A stretch of DNA of 64,000 nucleotides from Pseudofrankia saprophytica (GTDB lineage Bacteria > Actinomycetota > Actinomycetes > Frankiales > Frankiaceae). Below are positions 49,801 to 58,687 of this stretch, piece after piece; position 1 is the stretch's first letter; every line of letters starts with the position of its first letter. The DNA lies in contig NZ_KI912266.1 of the NCBI RefSeq assembly GCF_000235425.2, forward strand, positions 2,121,460 to 2,185,459, written 5' to 3'. The notes beneath the pieces are model-generated. The model did no database searches. It worked only from the letters and a program-made list of their open reading frames with translations, and was not told where the DNA came from. Position numbers and translations under genes: made by a program.

Positions 49801-50809
49801 CGCCGTCCATCTCCTGGTCGTAGCGCAGCTCGTCGAAGGCGGTCAGCAGCCCGCGCCACAGCGCGGTGCTGTCGGCGTCGGCTTCGGCGTCGGCGGGCGG
49901 CACGTCGTGGTACTGGGCGATCGGGTGCCGGCCCGGGCGGGCCTGGCCTTCCGCGTCGCGATACACGAACGGGACTCCCGCGACCTCGTCGTGCAGCCCG
50001 GCGTCGAGGGCACCGACCGCGGTCGCGATCTGGTCGCTGACCGCGGCGACGGCGAGCTCGGCGAGCGCGGACCCGCCCTCCTCGCCGAGGACGTCGTCCG
50101 AGTCGGTGTCGTCGCCTTCTTCCTCATCCTCGTCGGGCTGTTCGCGCCGTCCGACGACGAACGAGCAGGACAGGTAGAGCACGTTGGCCTTGCTGCCCTC
50201 GTCGGCGCCGAGGTCAAGCTCGCCGGCGGCGGCGGGCGGCTCGTCGCCGGGGACCTCGGCCTCCCCGAGCGCGGGGGGCTGATCGTCGGCCGCCTCCGAG
50301 GCCTCGTCCGAGCCGGCCGTGCCTACCGGCCACGCCGACTGCATCGACTGCGCCGGCTGCACCGGGCTCGGGTCGGGCGGCGGCTCCTGCTCGGCCGGTT
50401 CGTCACGGCCGAACACGGCCTGGAGCGGGATGCCGCCCTGGCCGTCGTCCTCGTCGTCGTCCAGGTCGTCGTCCGGCTCGTCCCGGTAGGGGATGGCGGG
50501 CCAGGGGCCGACCAGCCAGCGGTTGAGCATGCTCTCGTTGTTGCGTCGCCCGCACAGCGCGACCGCCCGCGCGAGATCGTCGACGGTCGCGACCGGCGTC
50601 GTGACCCGCAGCACGGCGACCGACGAGGCGCCCCCAGGCACGGGGAGCAGCTCGAGCAGGGTGCCGAGCTCGCTGTGGCGCCAGACCAGTCCCGTTCCGT
50701 CCGGGCCCTGGCCGATCCATTCGTGCTCGGCGTCCAGCTGGTTCAGGACGTGCTCGCGCAGCCGCGCGGCGAGGGGGAGCCCGGTGTTGAACGCCACCGG
50801 CTCACTCAT
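46898..50809 (-). CDS. Large 1303-residue protein of unknown function
   Basis: A single uninterrupted 1303-aa frame with strong codon bias on this strand. No signal peptide or membrane segment. The N-terminal ~115 residues (VLNQLDAEHEWIGQGPDGTG, AVLRVTTPVATVDDLARAVA) look like a YbjN/secretion-chaperone-type alpha-beta unit, and similar strand-helix units recur later, so it may be a tandem of such modules; this is only an impression. An acidic linker (~115-220) and an 8-fold hexapeptide repeat divide it. ATG 50809 overlaps the stop of the DUF3293 gene by eight bases, so the two products probably work together. I do not recognise the family. Confidence 0.8.
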   Translation of the reverse strand: MSEPVAFNTGLPLAARLREHVLNQLDAEHEWIGQGPDGTGLVWRHSELGTLLELLPVPGGASSVAVLRVTTPVATVDDLARAVALCGRRNNESMLNRWLVGPWPAIPYRDEPDDDLDDDEDDGQGGIPLQAVFGRDEPAEQEPPPDPSPVQPAQSMQSAWPVGTAGSDEASEAADDQPPALGEAEVPGDEPPAAAGELDLGADEGSKANVLYLSCSFVVGRREQPDEDEEEGDDTDSDDVLGEEGGSALAELAVAAVSDQIATAVGALDAGLHDEVAGVPFVYRDAEGQARPGRHPIAQYHDVPPADAEADADSTALWRGLLTAFDELRYDQEMDGGPVWGSGDGRGFRCEVPFGWGPFQAPDDRPVEVVTTRETAGSLTSVVRASRQDPHPLAGEGLVISMRTPVHLRPGDDLTGLLAALNRQDVVDPGGAHGIGAWAMQGDQPTWQLFLPNALAAADQLTAQGLLREILLAAAGASLLARRLLLPDEELVRFDRRPVGPASRQPAGLAFAASIVGGDEPALVLDTLYSGLVGPDIEWSVLDDAGFDWWPHRGRQRVRVTPRPVPDGRRAGSLRISTEVASGVRATPDLLRLLARRNAEDGRSALVLDPATGIVEAVARIHVGPMAWTPDRIWARLVAIDQLVRAAEAAVELTRLGGPGHGTVAAASAHPTSGPRPSRDVLFDVLPDIRDRARETIPAAQVRPLVLPVALTGLMAPPHRVISHQPGRALTVEWWTRTFDPSGPAARGRGELLVTEHPELGPGVRARTYLDYLPGDVDDRAAWCNDRNRSLLTEAAVDDLTVVGGWGLDAADTPCLTTWFFPETLLGEHPDELAAALGKLLRLQQWIVFVGLADSPVAPLTDGRSAVELAAGLPSLFGAFRAVLDYPSGLTLTARVADRAADPSTRGALSSEGAPSSEGAPFSEGAPSSEGDLSAEGALPTEGALPAEGALSSGGISVSASAEAGEEAGEVVIVELARPYTPPVHEELMSWPRLAQPTSAPDRPRMLTRIDAGLDDLRGSLALLLTALTSGSRTWLPDLTVAFELSPSGAPPLTVPGHLGNAFGDGHVRDALDRLLFDGLIADDGEGAGFLVLAEPNVLTEPSAPGARQLSGPGGDADPSTWSIQEGGSGTGPDASLGFGSETETETDVGLALAGELGLGRRARGAVARLAPPYPSDHPFYGSGVMVLDVHLDPGVTSTAGLARLAQSGRPGGLGDPDAAERQAGDAELTAVGGLPPMATCGAWIAHEKTGTLTYRICLPPACLLWPSPESVGSVVGAAWRIAITQAHAAARLLTTPLARPAR
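47952..48095. repeat. 18-bp coding repeat, 8 copies
   Basis: Eight imperfect 18-bp units inside the 1303-aa gene encode hexapeptides of the form SSEGAP/PAEGAL, giving a flexible acidic linker. Unit-length changes would stay in frame. Confidence 0.85.
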
Positions 50810-51803
50810 TGCCACCCCCGTGCTCCCGCGGGGTGGTCGAGGCGTCTCCCTTCGCCGCGTTCGCGGGCCTCGGCGAGGTGGGCTCGTCCACCGGCGAGGT
50901 GGGTGCCGCGTCCGAGGGGGATCCCACGTTCGGCTGGGAGCCGGCGCCCGACGGCGCCGCCGAGCCCGCCGAGGGCGCGGTTGGCTGGCCCGGCACGGTC
51001 GGTTCGGTCACCGTCGACGGCGCGTCGCCGGCCTGGTCCCTGGCCCTGGCGATCGCCGCGGCCTCGGCGGCCTCAGCCTCGGCGGCGAGGATGGTCTCCA
51101 GTGCCGCGTCCGCCCCAGTCGTCGCGGCGCCGGCCGCCGGCCGGGAGGCCAGCGGGTCCGGCAGCGGTGTCGCGACGCGGGAGACGCGCCAGCCGAGCTC
51201 TCGCGGCGTGACCAGCTCGTCGCAGGGGACGAGCGACCAGGCCGCCGGCGTCCATTCGAAGATCGCGTCCTGCTCGAACTCGGCGCCGAGTTCCTGCGCC
51301 CGGGCCCTGGTGAGGCCGGCGACGGCGATGCCGAGCTCGGCGTGCTTCTCGCCGCGGACCGCCGGCCACGAGGGCAGCCCGGTCGCGGCGACCCTGCCGG
51401 CGAGCGCGCGCTGACGGCTGGCGTTCTCGTGCGGGCGCAGCGGCCGGGAGCGCGGGTTGAACGCGGTGAGGACGTGGACCCGCTCGACATCGGAGAACGG
51501 GAAGTCCCCGTCGGTGGTGCCGCGTGCGGCCGGGGCCACCACCACGGTCGCGCCGCCGACGCCGATGCGGACCGGGCTCGGCCGGTAGCCGGCGAGCCGC
51601 CGCTCCGCGTCCGCCGCGGCGCGCAGCCGGCCGAAGGCGTCGTCCAGGCGCGCGACCTCCGGCCGTCGCCAGTCCGGGTCGTGAGCCAGCAGGTCGTGGC
51701 GGCGGTCGAGGTACGAGCGGGAGGCGGCCGCCGCCGTGGCTTCGGGCTGAGCGCCGAGGAGCGCCAACAGCTCTGCACGGCCGCGATTCGGACGCATCGA
51801 CAC
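50802..51803 (-). CDS. DUF3293-containing protein
   Basis: A 333-aa protein. Residues ~90-200 match DUF3293: VLTAFNPRSRPLRPHENASR, LPSWPAVRGEKHAELGIAV, RAQELGAEFEQDAIFEW and SLVPC. The first ~60 residues (AELLALLGAQPE, RSYLDRRHDLLAHDPDWRRP) could be a small helical hairpin distantly like a J domain, without the HPD tripeptide. The last ~110 residues are Ala/Pro/Thr/Ser-rich. GTG 51803 has GGAGG five bases upstream. It overlaps and precedes the 1303-aa gene, forming a two-gene operon. DUF3293 function is unknown. Confidence 0.85.
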   Translation of the reverse strand: MSMRPNRGRAELLALLGAQPEATAAAASRSYLDRRHDLLAHDPDWRRPEVARLDDAFGRLRAAADAERRLAGYRPSPVRIGVGGATVVVAPAARGTTDGDFPFSDVERVHVLTAFNPRSRPLRPHENASRQRALAGRVAATGLPSWPAVRGEKHAELGIAVAGLTRARAQELGAEFEQDAIFEWTPAAWSLVPCDELVTPRELGWRVSRVATPLPDPLASRPAAGAATTGADAALETILAAEAEAAEAAAIARARDQAGDAPSTVTEPTVPGQPTAPSAGSAAPSGAGSQPNVGSPSDAAPTSPVDEPTSPRPANAAKGDASTTPREHGGGNE

Positions 51804-52244
51804 GTATACCTCCGGGGGCCTCGGTGGACCCCCGTGCCCATGTCGGCTCGGGAGATCCGCGTTATCGCCGCCGGCTGCCGCCGAAGACGATCAGGTCGTT
51901 CCCTGGGGCACCTTGCGCGAAGGTTGCCGGACGACGAGCCAGGTCTTGACGCCATCCTCTTGACCGCGCCCTAGATTAGGACCTCCGTATACGTATCGCA
52001 AGGTTTGTGCCACCCGTGCTGGATCCACTGAATGCATGGTGATGGTACCGACGTGGTCCGACAGATTTTCCCCGCTCCCAAGAACTCCGGGCGCGTCTCC
52101 GAACGGCGGGAACCATCGGCCGTACATGCCGGACATGTGCATGATCCGGCCGGCCCGGGGAAACCCATGGCCCGGGTGCTGGTCCGGCTCGGTGCCGTCG
52201 CGGCCTGGCCTGGCTGGACGTGACCGAGACGAGACCAGGCCCGG
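51804..52244. other. Spacer with promoter-like AT-rich patch, no gene
   Basis: Between the DUF3293 gene and the end of the PASTA kinase gene. CGTATACG palindrome near 51995 and a lower GC content mark a likely promoter area for the minus-strand operon. Small open frames here show no conserved feature. Confidence 0.5.
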
Positions 52245-54959
52245 TCAGGGCGTGGCTGCCGACGGGGTGACGGTCGGCGTGGCGGTGCCGGTCGGGCCGG
52301 TCGGCGGGCCGGAGGAGCTGGGCGCGTCCGGGGCCCTGGCGATGGTCAGCGTGACGCTCGAGCCGCGTCGTACGGAGCCCGACTCCGGCGACTGCGCGAG
52401 CACCGTGCCGACCGCCTGATCGCTCACCTGCCGGACCACGGTCACGCCGAGCCCGTACGAGTTGAGCGTCTTCTCGGCCTGTGCGCGCTGGGTCCCCACC
52501 GTATACGGAACCGTGACCTGCGTGCTGACGACCGTGATCGTCACCTTGCTGTGCAGCGCGACCTGGCTGCCCGGCACCGGGTCCACCGTCTCCACCAGGC
52601 CAGCGCCGACACCCGCCGGCCCGGTGTCGTACCTGACTGTGACGACGAGCCCGGCGCCTTCCAACGCCGCGCGCGCGTCCGCCTCCGGCTGATTGACGAC
52701 GTCGGTCACGGTGGTGTGCCCCGGGCCACTCGACACGGTCAGCGTCACGGTCGCGTTCTTGGCCGTCGACCCGCCCGCGGGTGGGTCGGTGGCGGTCACC
52801 GTGCCGGCGGTGGCGGAACTCGCCACGTAGGCGAGCGCGATGTCGGTGAAGCCGGCGGCCCGCACGGCCGTCTGCGCCTCGTCGGTCGGCTTCCCGATGA
52901 CGTCCGGCATCTTCGCCAGCGACCGGGTGCCGACGGGCACGATGACCGTGATCGTGACCTTCGAGCCGGCCGCCAGCTGGCTGCCCGCGTCCGGGTTCAC
53001 GGCGGCGACCCGTCCGGGGCCGAGGAAGGACCGCGCCGTGCTCGTCCGCACCACGACGGTGAGGCCGGCGTCCTGCAGGGTGCCCCTCGCCGCGGCCTCG
53101 GTGAGCCCGACGACCTCCGGCACCTTGATGGACTCCAGGCCGGCCGACACGACCAGTGTGATCGTCTCCGTCGCCTCCAGCCGGCTGTCGCCACCCGGCC
53201 GGACCTGCAGCACCGTGCCCTTGGTCTTGATGTTCGGTGTCATCTCGCGGCGCAGATGGCTGAACCCCGCCGCGCGCAGCCGCTTCTCCGCGTCGGCCGC
53301 CGTGAGACCCACCAGGTCGCCGGGCACGGTGAGCTCGGAGGCGGCGGCGAGGACACCCGACTGACCCCCGCCGGGTGGCCGGTCCAACGCGGCGTTGGCC
53401 GCGACGCCCACGGCCACCAGGGCGACCAGGACGCTGAAGGCGCTGATGATCGTCGTCCAGGGCAGCCGCACGGGCAGGGCGAGCCGGGCGAGCCGCGCGT
53501 GCCGGCGGCGCGGGAGGGCTTCGCGGCGATACTGGCGATCGGCCGTGGTCGTGGGCGCCTCGAGGTACTCCTCGAGCTGCGCGCCGCCCCCGCGGCCCGC
53601 CAGCGTGAGCGTCTCGGCGGTCCGCTCCTTCGGCTGGCCTCCCCGCAGCACGACCGTGTCCATGGGCGCGGGCCCGTCGCCGTTCGAGCCGGTGTCGACG
53701 GCGGCGAGGTGGGCGGGTGTCCCCGCGTCCGCCCCGGGGGCGTCGCCATCGCTGGCGGCGGCGGCGATGTCCGCCGGGATCGGGCCGGACCCGACCGTCG
53801 GGTTGTCGTCGCCCGTGGCGGTCGTCGGCGCGGCGACGCCGGTGAGGTCCGGATCCTGGGCGGCCTGGGCGTCCGGTGCCTCCGACGCTGTCGAGAAGTC
53901 CGGTTTCGCCTGGGCCGGGATCGGTGGCGCCAGCGCGTTCGCCTGGTCGGTCGCCCCGGTGGCCGGGTAGGCGGCGCCGACGACCGGCACGATCCCGCGC
54001 GTCGAGCTGAGCGTCTGCAGCCGGCTGACGATCTCGCCGGCGGTCGGGCGCTCCGCGGGGTCGCGGCGCATCGCGTCGCGCACGACGTCGGCGAGCGACG
54101 CGTCGACGCCGTCGAGGTCGGGGTCGTTGTTGACGATGCGGAACAGCACCGCCGGCACGGCGCCGCCCCCGAAGGGCCGCCGCCCGGTGGCGGCGAAGAT
54201 CATCAGGCCGCCCCAGGCGAAGACGTCCGCCGCGGCGGTCACCCGCTCGCCGCGCGCCTGTTCCGGAGCCATGAACGCGGGGGTGCCGACCACCAGGTCC
54301 CTGGTCACGGTCACGCTGTCCGGCGTCCAGGCCACACCGAAGTCGATCACGCGTGGGCCGAACTGGGAGAGCAGCACGTTGGACGGCTTGAGGTCGCGGT
54401 GCACCAGGCCGGCGGCGTGGATGACGATCAGGGCGCTGCCCACGCTGACCGCGAGCCGTTCGACGTCGGCGGATCCGAGCGGGCCGTGGGAGGCGACCGT
54501 CTCGGCCAGTGACGGGCCGTCGACGAACTCGGTGACCAGGTAGGGAGCCCCGTCCGGGGGGTCGACCGCGTCGAGCACCTCGGCGGTGCAGTACCGGGCG
54601 ACCCGCTGGGCGACCTCGGCCTCCCGCCGGAAGCGGGCCCGGTACTCGGGATCGTCGGCGAGCTCCGCCCGGACGACCTTGACCGCCACTCGCCGGCCTG
54701 CCGGCGAACGTCCCAGGAAGACGGTGCCCATGCCGCCCTCGCCGAGGCGGGTCAGCAGCTCGTAGCCGCCGAGCTCGCGCGGGTCCGACGGGCGCAGCGG
54801 ACTGCCGGGCAGCGGCGGTGTCCGCGTGGCCGAGCGCGGCGGGTCGGGCGACTCGAGGCCCGGATCCGCGGCGCCGTCGTGGGGGAGCGCCGGCTCGTCG
54901 CCCGCGGACAGGCCTGGCCTGAGCGCGGGCGAGCCGGCCCCGCCTCCGCGTGAGTCCAC
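52245..54959 (-). CDS. PknB-type Ser/Thr kinase with five PASTA repeats
   Basis: About 904 aa from GTG 54959 (GTG 54977 and 55022 are alternatives). Kinase domain: LTRLGEGGMGTVFLG, lysine in VAVKVVRAE, HRDLKPSNVLL, DFGVAW and GTPAFMAPEQA. A Pro/Ala/Thr-rich juxtamembrane region, one membrane helix (FSVLVALVAVGVAANAAL) and five extracellular PASTA domains follow, starting TVPGDLVGLT, KVPEVVGLTE, KMPDVIGKPT, TVTDVVNQPE and VPYTVGTQRA. PASTA domains bind muropeptides, so a role in wall growth is expected. The C-terminus ends in a Pro/Thr tail. Not in the usual pknB-fts gene setting. Confidence 0.95.
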   Translation of the reverse strand: MDSRGGGAGSPALRPGLSAGDEPALPHDGAADPGLESPDPPRSATRTPPLPGSPLRPSDPRELGGYELLTRLGEGGMGTVFLGRSPAGRRVAVKVVRAELADDPEYRARFRREAEVAQRVARYCTAEVLDAVDPPDGAPYLVTEFVDGPSLAETVASHGPLGSADVERLAVSVGSALIVIHAAGLVHRDLKPSNVLLSQFGPRVIDFGVAWTPDSVTVTRDLVVGTPAFMAPEQARGERVTAAADVFAWGGLMIFAATGRRPFGGGAVPAVLFRIVNNDPDLDGVDASLADVVRDAMRRDPAERPTAGEIVSRLQTLSSTRGIVPVVGAAYPATGATDQANALAPPIPAQAKPDFSTASEAPDAQAAQDPDLTGVAAPTTATGDDNPTVGSGPIPADIAAAASDGDAPGADAGTPAHLAAVDTGSNGDGPAPMDTVVLRGGQPKERTAETLTLAGRGGGAQLEEYLEAPTTTADRQYRREALPRRRHARLARLALPVRLPWTTIISAFSVLVALVAVGVAANAALDRPPGGGQSGVLAAASELTVPGDLVGLTAADAEKRLRAAGFSHLRREMTPNIKTKGTVLQVRPGGDSRLEATETITLVVSAGLESIKVPEVVGLTEAAARGTLQDAGLTVVVRTSTARSFLGPGRVAAVNPDAGSQLAAGSKVTITVIVPVGTRSLAKMPDVIGKPTDEAQTAVRAAGFTDIALAYVASSATAGTVTATDPPAGGSTAKNATVTLTVSSGPGHTTVTDVVNQPEADARAALEGAGLVVTVRYDTGPAGVGAGLVETVDPVPGSQVALHSKVTITVVSTQVTVPYTVGTQRAQAEKTLNSYGLGVTVVRQVSDQAVGTVLAQSPESGSVRRGSSVTLTIARAPDAPSSSGPPTGPTGTATPTVTPSAATP

Positions 54960-55365
54960 GTCGCCCCCGGGATGCACCTTGAATGTGGTCGGACGGCAGC
55001 GCGTCCCTCCATCAGGACGCACAGCGCGACAGTCTGGTTGTCTTCTGTCGTATACCCGACAGGTCCGACAGCGTTTGCGACCGACTCGCCGGGAGGCGAT
55101 CGGCCAGCCACGCTGGGTGTTCGCTCAGCAGGCGCCGCGGCCGCGGCGCGCCGGCCACCGCGGCGCGGCCCCCTCCGTCCTGGCACTGACGGATGAGAAG
55201 GCCCATGGGTGGGTGACGCGACGGACGGGCAGAGGCGCCGGCGAGCGAGGTCCCGAGAGATATGACGCCATTGTCGCGCTTCGATGCGGGCCGGCGCCGG
55301 GGGCTGGCGAGCGTTGGCCATCCGGCGTTTCAGCGGCGAGCGCGCGATCCACCGGCGGGGCCGGC
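54960..55365. other. Spacer, no convincing gene
   Basis: Separates the PASTA kinase start from the end of the VOC gene. Longer kinase readings would reach 55022. A short AT-richer stretch around 55040 may hold the kinase promoter. Confidence 0.45.
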
Positions 55366-55761
55366 CTAGGCAGGGCCGATGAGGTCCCAGCGGTTGCCGG
55401 CGATGTCGAGGAAGACGACCACCTTGCCGTAGGGCTCGGTGCGCGGCTCCGTCACGAAGGTGACGCTCGCGGCGACCAGCCGCCGGTAGGTGGCCCCGAA
55501 GTCGTCGACGTTCAGGAAGAATCCGACCCGGCCGGCGACCTGGTCGCCGATGGCCGCCGCCTGGCGCTCGCCGTCGGCGCGGGCGAGCAGGATGCCCGTC
55601 TCGGCGCCGGGCGGCCGGACCACGACCCAGCGCTTCGGGCGCGCCGTGTGCGTGGTCACCGCCGGCGAGTCCTCGACCAGCTCGAAGCCGAGAACGTCGG
55701 TGAAGAACGCGATCGCGGGGTCGTAATCCTCGACGATCAATGCCACCAGTCCGAGTCGCAC
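55366..55761 (-). CDS. VOC (glyoxalase/bleomycin-resistance-like) protein
   Basis: A 131-aa protein of the vicinal oxygen chelate superfamily: LVALIVEDYDPAIAFFTDVL, GFELVEDSP, ILLARADGERQ and KVVVFLDIAGNRWDLI give the paired beta-alpha-beta-beta-beta units. The first metal histidine of classical glyoxalases is not obvious, so a binding protein or different ligand set is possible. Start GTG 55761. Downstream of, but 40 bp from, the transglutaminase-like gene. Confidence 0.88.
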   Translation of the reverse strand: MRLGLVALIVEDYDPAIAFFTDVLGFELVEDSPAVTTHTARPKRWVVVRPPGAETGILLARADGERQAAAIGDQVAGRVGFFLNVDDFGATYRRLVAASVTFVTEPRTEPYGKVVVFLDIAGNRWDLIGPA

Positions 55762-55801
55762 GCGACGAACCTATCGGCCCGCAACCCGGCCAGCCCTGGC
55801 G

Positions 55802-58687
55802 CTATCGACCGAGAACGCGCCGGGGTGCCAGGCGGGTGGCCAGGCGGCGACGAGGGGACGCCGCTCGCCGGGCGGCCCGCTCGACGGTGGTCGCCAGGCG
55901 CCGTGCCTCGTCGGCCGCGCGGGCGCCCCAGGGGCCTTCCCAGCCGGCCGCCGCGTTTCCGGCGGCGCCGGGCGCGCCGGCCCCGGGCGCGCCGGCCGGC
56001 TCGGGCGGCTCGGCGGGCAGCCGCCGCGGCCGGACGCTCGCGCCGTTCGTCGAGGCGATGCCCGCGCCGGAGTCCGGGCCGAACAGCGCGAGCGTCGCCA
56101 GGTTCGCGAGGCCGCGCAGGGAGCTCAGGCCGGACCCCCGCCCCGTGCCGTGCTCTCCCGCGCCACCGACCGCGCTCGCGCCGAGCTGGACGACCTCGGT
56201 CGGGCTCGCCGAGTCGGGCACCGGCACACCCGCCGAGGCGAGCGCGTCGAGGGCATGCGTCCAGGCGAGGACCACCCGTTCGCGCGGCCGGCGGCGGGCG
56301 GACAGCCGGCGCCGGCGGCGCGCCGCCGGCCGGGCGAACGCGACCAGCAGATAGCCGGCCAGGAGCGCGGCCGCGGTGAGCCCGGCCGTCGCCAGCGGCC
56401 CGCGGATGTCGGCGGCTCGGCCGGGCGACGGCGCGACCGTGACGGCCGGTCGCGCCACGGTCGCCGGAGCGGTCAGCGGCCCGCGCACCGCCGCGTCCAC
56501 CGCCGCGGCCTGCGTCGCTGACTCGCCCTGGCCGGAGCCCGCGAGCGCGGCGCCCCGGGAGTCGGTCGCCGCCGGCGTGGGGAAGAAGGGCAGCCAGCCC
56601 GCGCGGTCGAAGCGAACCTCCGCCCAGGCGAGCGCGTGGCGCCCGGTCACGGTGACAGTCGCGGACCCGGCCGGCGCGTCGGGAGCGAAGCCGACGACCA
56701 CCCGGCTCGGCAGGCCGAGGATGCGGGCGGCCAGGACGAACGTGGTCGCGAACTGCTCGGACGTGCCGCGCCGGGTGTCGGCGACGAAGTGCTCGACGTG
56801 GGCGAGTGAGTGGCCCGGCGGCACCTGGGGGTCGAACTGGAAGTTGGTCGCGAGGTAGTGCTGTAGCAGCGCGGCCTGCTGGAACGGGCCGTTGCCCTGG
56901 CCGGCCGCGACCTTCGCCAGCGCGCGCAGCACCGGCGGGACGTCGGCCGGCAGGGCGAGGTACTCGGCGTCCGCGGCGGCGGTCGCCGTCGTCGCGGTGG
57001 TCAGCGCGGCGAGCTCGCCCAAGGGGTGGGTCGGCCGCGGCGCGGACACGACGGTGAACCGCTCACCCGTGGCGAGCGGCGCCGTCCGCAGCAACAGGCC
57101 GTCGGCCAGATCGACGGCGAAGCCGCCGCCGCCCGCGCCCGCCGCACCCGCCGCCGTACCCCTCGCGCCCGCGGTGGCGGCGGGTGGACCGGTGGGCGCG
57201 GCGAGCTCGACCGGCCGGTCGAGCGCCGGCAGGAGCTGGCCGGTCAGGCCGGTGACCGTCAGCTGCTGGACGACCCGCGCGCCGCCGTCTTCGGCTCCGG
57301 CGTCGGCTCCCGCGCTGGTGGGCACCACCTGGCCAGCCCGGGTGTAGCGGGCGGGCGACGTCCAGGTGGCGCCGTCGAAGCCGGACAGCACGGCCAGCCG
57401 CAGCGGGACCGGCCCGGCGCCCTGGCCCGTCAGCCGGACGGTGAACAGGGCCTCGTCGGGGTGGGTGCTCCAGCCCGCGAGCGCGGACAGCGGGTTCAGC
57501 CCGTCGACCGGCGTGGCCGGTGTGGACCGGTACGCCCGCGGGTCGACCGGTGCGCCCGCGCCCAGAGCCGCCGGCAGCTCGCCCCCCGCCGCGAGCCCCG
57601 CGGCCACGACCACCGCCAGCGCCGCCGTCGCCCGCGCCGCCCCCGGCAGGCGCGACGGCCGGTCCGGGCCGACCGTGATCCGCGGCGGTGGCCCAGCCGT
57701 CGGCCGGCGGACCAGCGCGAACAGCCCAGCGAGCACCGTCAGAGCCGCCGCGGGCACCAGGTTCGACCCGGCCGCCGGGAGCGAGGCGGCGGTCCCGGCG
57801 AGCAGCCCGAGCAGAGCGGGCAGGGCGGGCAGCAACCTGGCCCTGGTACGCACGGCCAGCTCGGCGCCCACGGCGGCGGCGAGCCAGACGACCAGGACCG
57901 GGACGACGAGCAGGTCCGGCTCGGCCGGGGACGGCACCGCGACGTCGAGCAGCCGCGCCGGCCCGCCCACCACGCCGTCGCGGACCGTCGCGAGCCGGTC
58001 GAGCGGCCCTCCGGAGGCGATCATCGTGCCGGCGGTGGCGACGAACCCGGCCGTCCACAGCAGCGCCGAGAGCGCGAACGGCGCGGGCCGGCCCCGCCGC
58101 CAGGACACCGCCCCGACCAGCACGACCGGCCCGGCGGCCGCCGCCGGGATGGCCAGTCGCAGGTCGACGGGGGAGAACAGCCGCAGGAAACCCCAGCCGT
58201 CGACCGCCGCGAGCCCGGCGACGAGTACCAGAGCGAGGACGCGTCGCGGCCACCGCTGCGCCGGCCCGTCCGGGCGGTCCCGTTCCAGGCCGAACACGAC
58301 GAGAGACCGGCGCGGTCCCGCCCGGCCGGCGGCTCGCCGGTCAGACCCACCGGGCGCGGCCCGCCGCTCCCGCCCGCCGCCCCTGGCGTCAGCGGCGTCA
58401 GGGGTGTTGGAGGTATCCGGGCCGCCGCCTCCGCCGCGACCGCTGGGGTCGGTGTCACCGTGGCCCGCACCGGTCCGCGACCCGGGGACGGGCACGGGCA
58501 CGGGCACGGGTGCCGCCATCGTCGGCGCCTCCGACAGCCTGGCCATGGGTACCGTCGGCGCGGTCGGTGAGTCGATCTTCCCTCGTGGCCGCGGCCTGCC
58601 AGCGGATCCCGCGGGTCCGGGAGAGGACTCGCGCCGCTCGCGGCGGCGCAGGTTCTCCAACAGGTCTGGACCGTCCTGCCCCTTCAC
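55802..58687 (-). CDS. TgpA-like membrane transglutaminase homologue, predicted inactive
   Basis: A 961-aa protein: ~140-residue Pro/Arg-rich cytoplasmic lead, at least five membrane helices (for example LALVLVAGLAAVDGWGFL), a large extracytoplasmic region containing a transglutaminase-core domain, and a final membrane helix with a basic tail. The core is recognisable by ATTFVLAARILGLPSRVVVG, TGRHALAWAEV and GWLPFFPTP. The family's catalytic Cys (TCEQF) is Ser643 (TSEQF) and the Asp of FDPTP is Phe (~702); only the histidine remains. It overlaps the DUF58 gene by four bases, last in the MoxR-DUF58-TgpA operon. Confidence 0.92.
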   Translation of the reverse strand: MKGQDGPDLLENLRRRERRESSPGPAGSAGRPRPRGKIDSPTAPTVPMARLSEAPTMAAPVPVPVPVPGSRTGAGHGDTDPSGRGGGGGPDTSNTPDAADARGGGRERRAAPGGSDRRAAGRAGPRRSLVVFGLERDRPDGPAQRWPRRVLALVLVAGLAAVDGWGFLRLFSPVDLRLAIPAAAAGPVVLVGAVSWRRGRPAPFALSALLWTAGFVATAGTMIASGGPLDRLATVRDGVVGGPARLLDVAVPSPAEPDLLVVPVLVVWLAAAVGAELAVRTRARLLPALPALLGLLAGTAASLPAAGSNLVPAAALTVLAGLFALVRRPTAGPPPRITVGPDRPSRLPGAARATAALAVVVAAGLAAGGELPAALGAGAPVDPRAYRSTPATPVDGLNPLSALAGWSTHPDEALFTVRLTGQGAGPVPLRLAVLSGFDGATWTSPARYTRAGQVVPTSAGADAGAEDGGARVVQQLTVTGLTGQLLPALDRPVELAAPTGPPAATAGARGTAAGAAGAGGGGFAVDLADGLLLRTAPLATGERFTVVSAPRPTHPLGELAALTTATTATAAADAEYLALPADVPPVLRALAKVAAGQGNGPFQQAALLQHYLATNFQFDPQVPPGHSLAHVEHFVADTRRGTSEQFATTFVLAARILGLPSRVVVGFAPDAPAGSATVTVTGRHALAWAEVRFDRAGWLPFFPTPAATDSRGAALAGSGQGESATQAAAVDAAVRGPLTAPATVARPAVTVAPSPGRAADIRGPLATAGLTAAALLAGYLLVAFARPAARRRRRLSARRRPRERVVLAWTHALDALASAGVPVPDSASPTEVVQLGASAVGGAGEHGTGRGSGLSSLRGLANLATLALFGPDSGAGIASTNGASVRPRRLPAEPPEPAGAPGAGAPGAAGNAAAGWEGPWGARAADEARRLATTVERAARRAASPRRRLATRLAPRRVLGR

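Noticed and set aside
48323..51211. Plus-strand open frame of 962 codons
   Set aside because: Antisense to the 1303-aa and DUF3293 genes, low-complexity composition; artefact of strong third-position GC bias.
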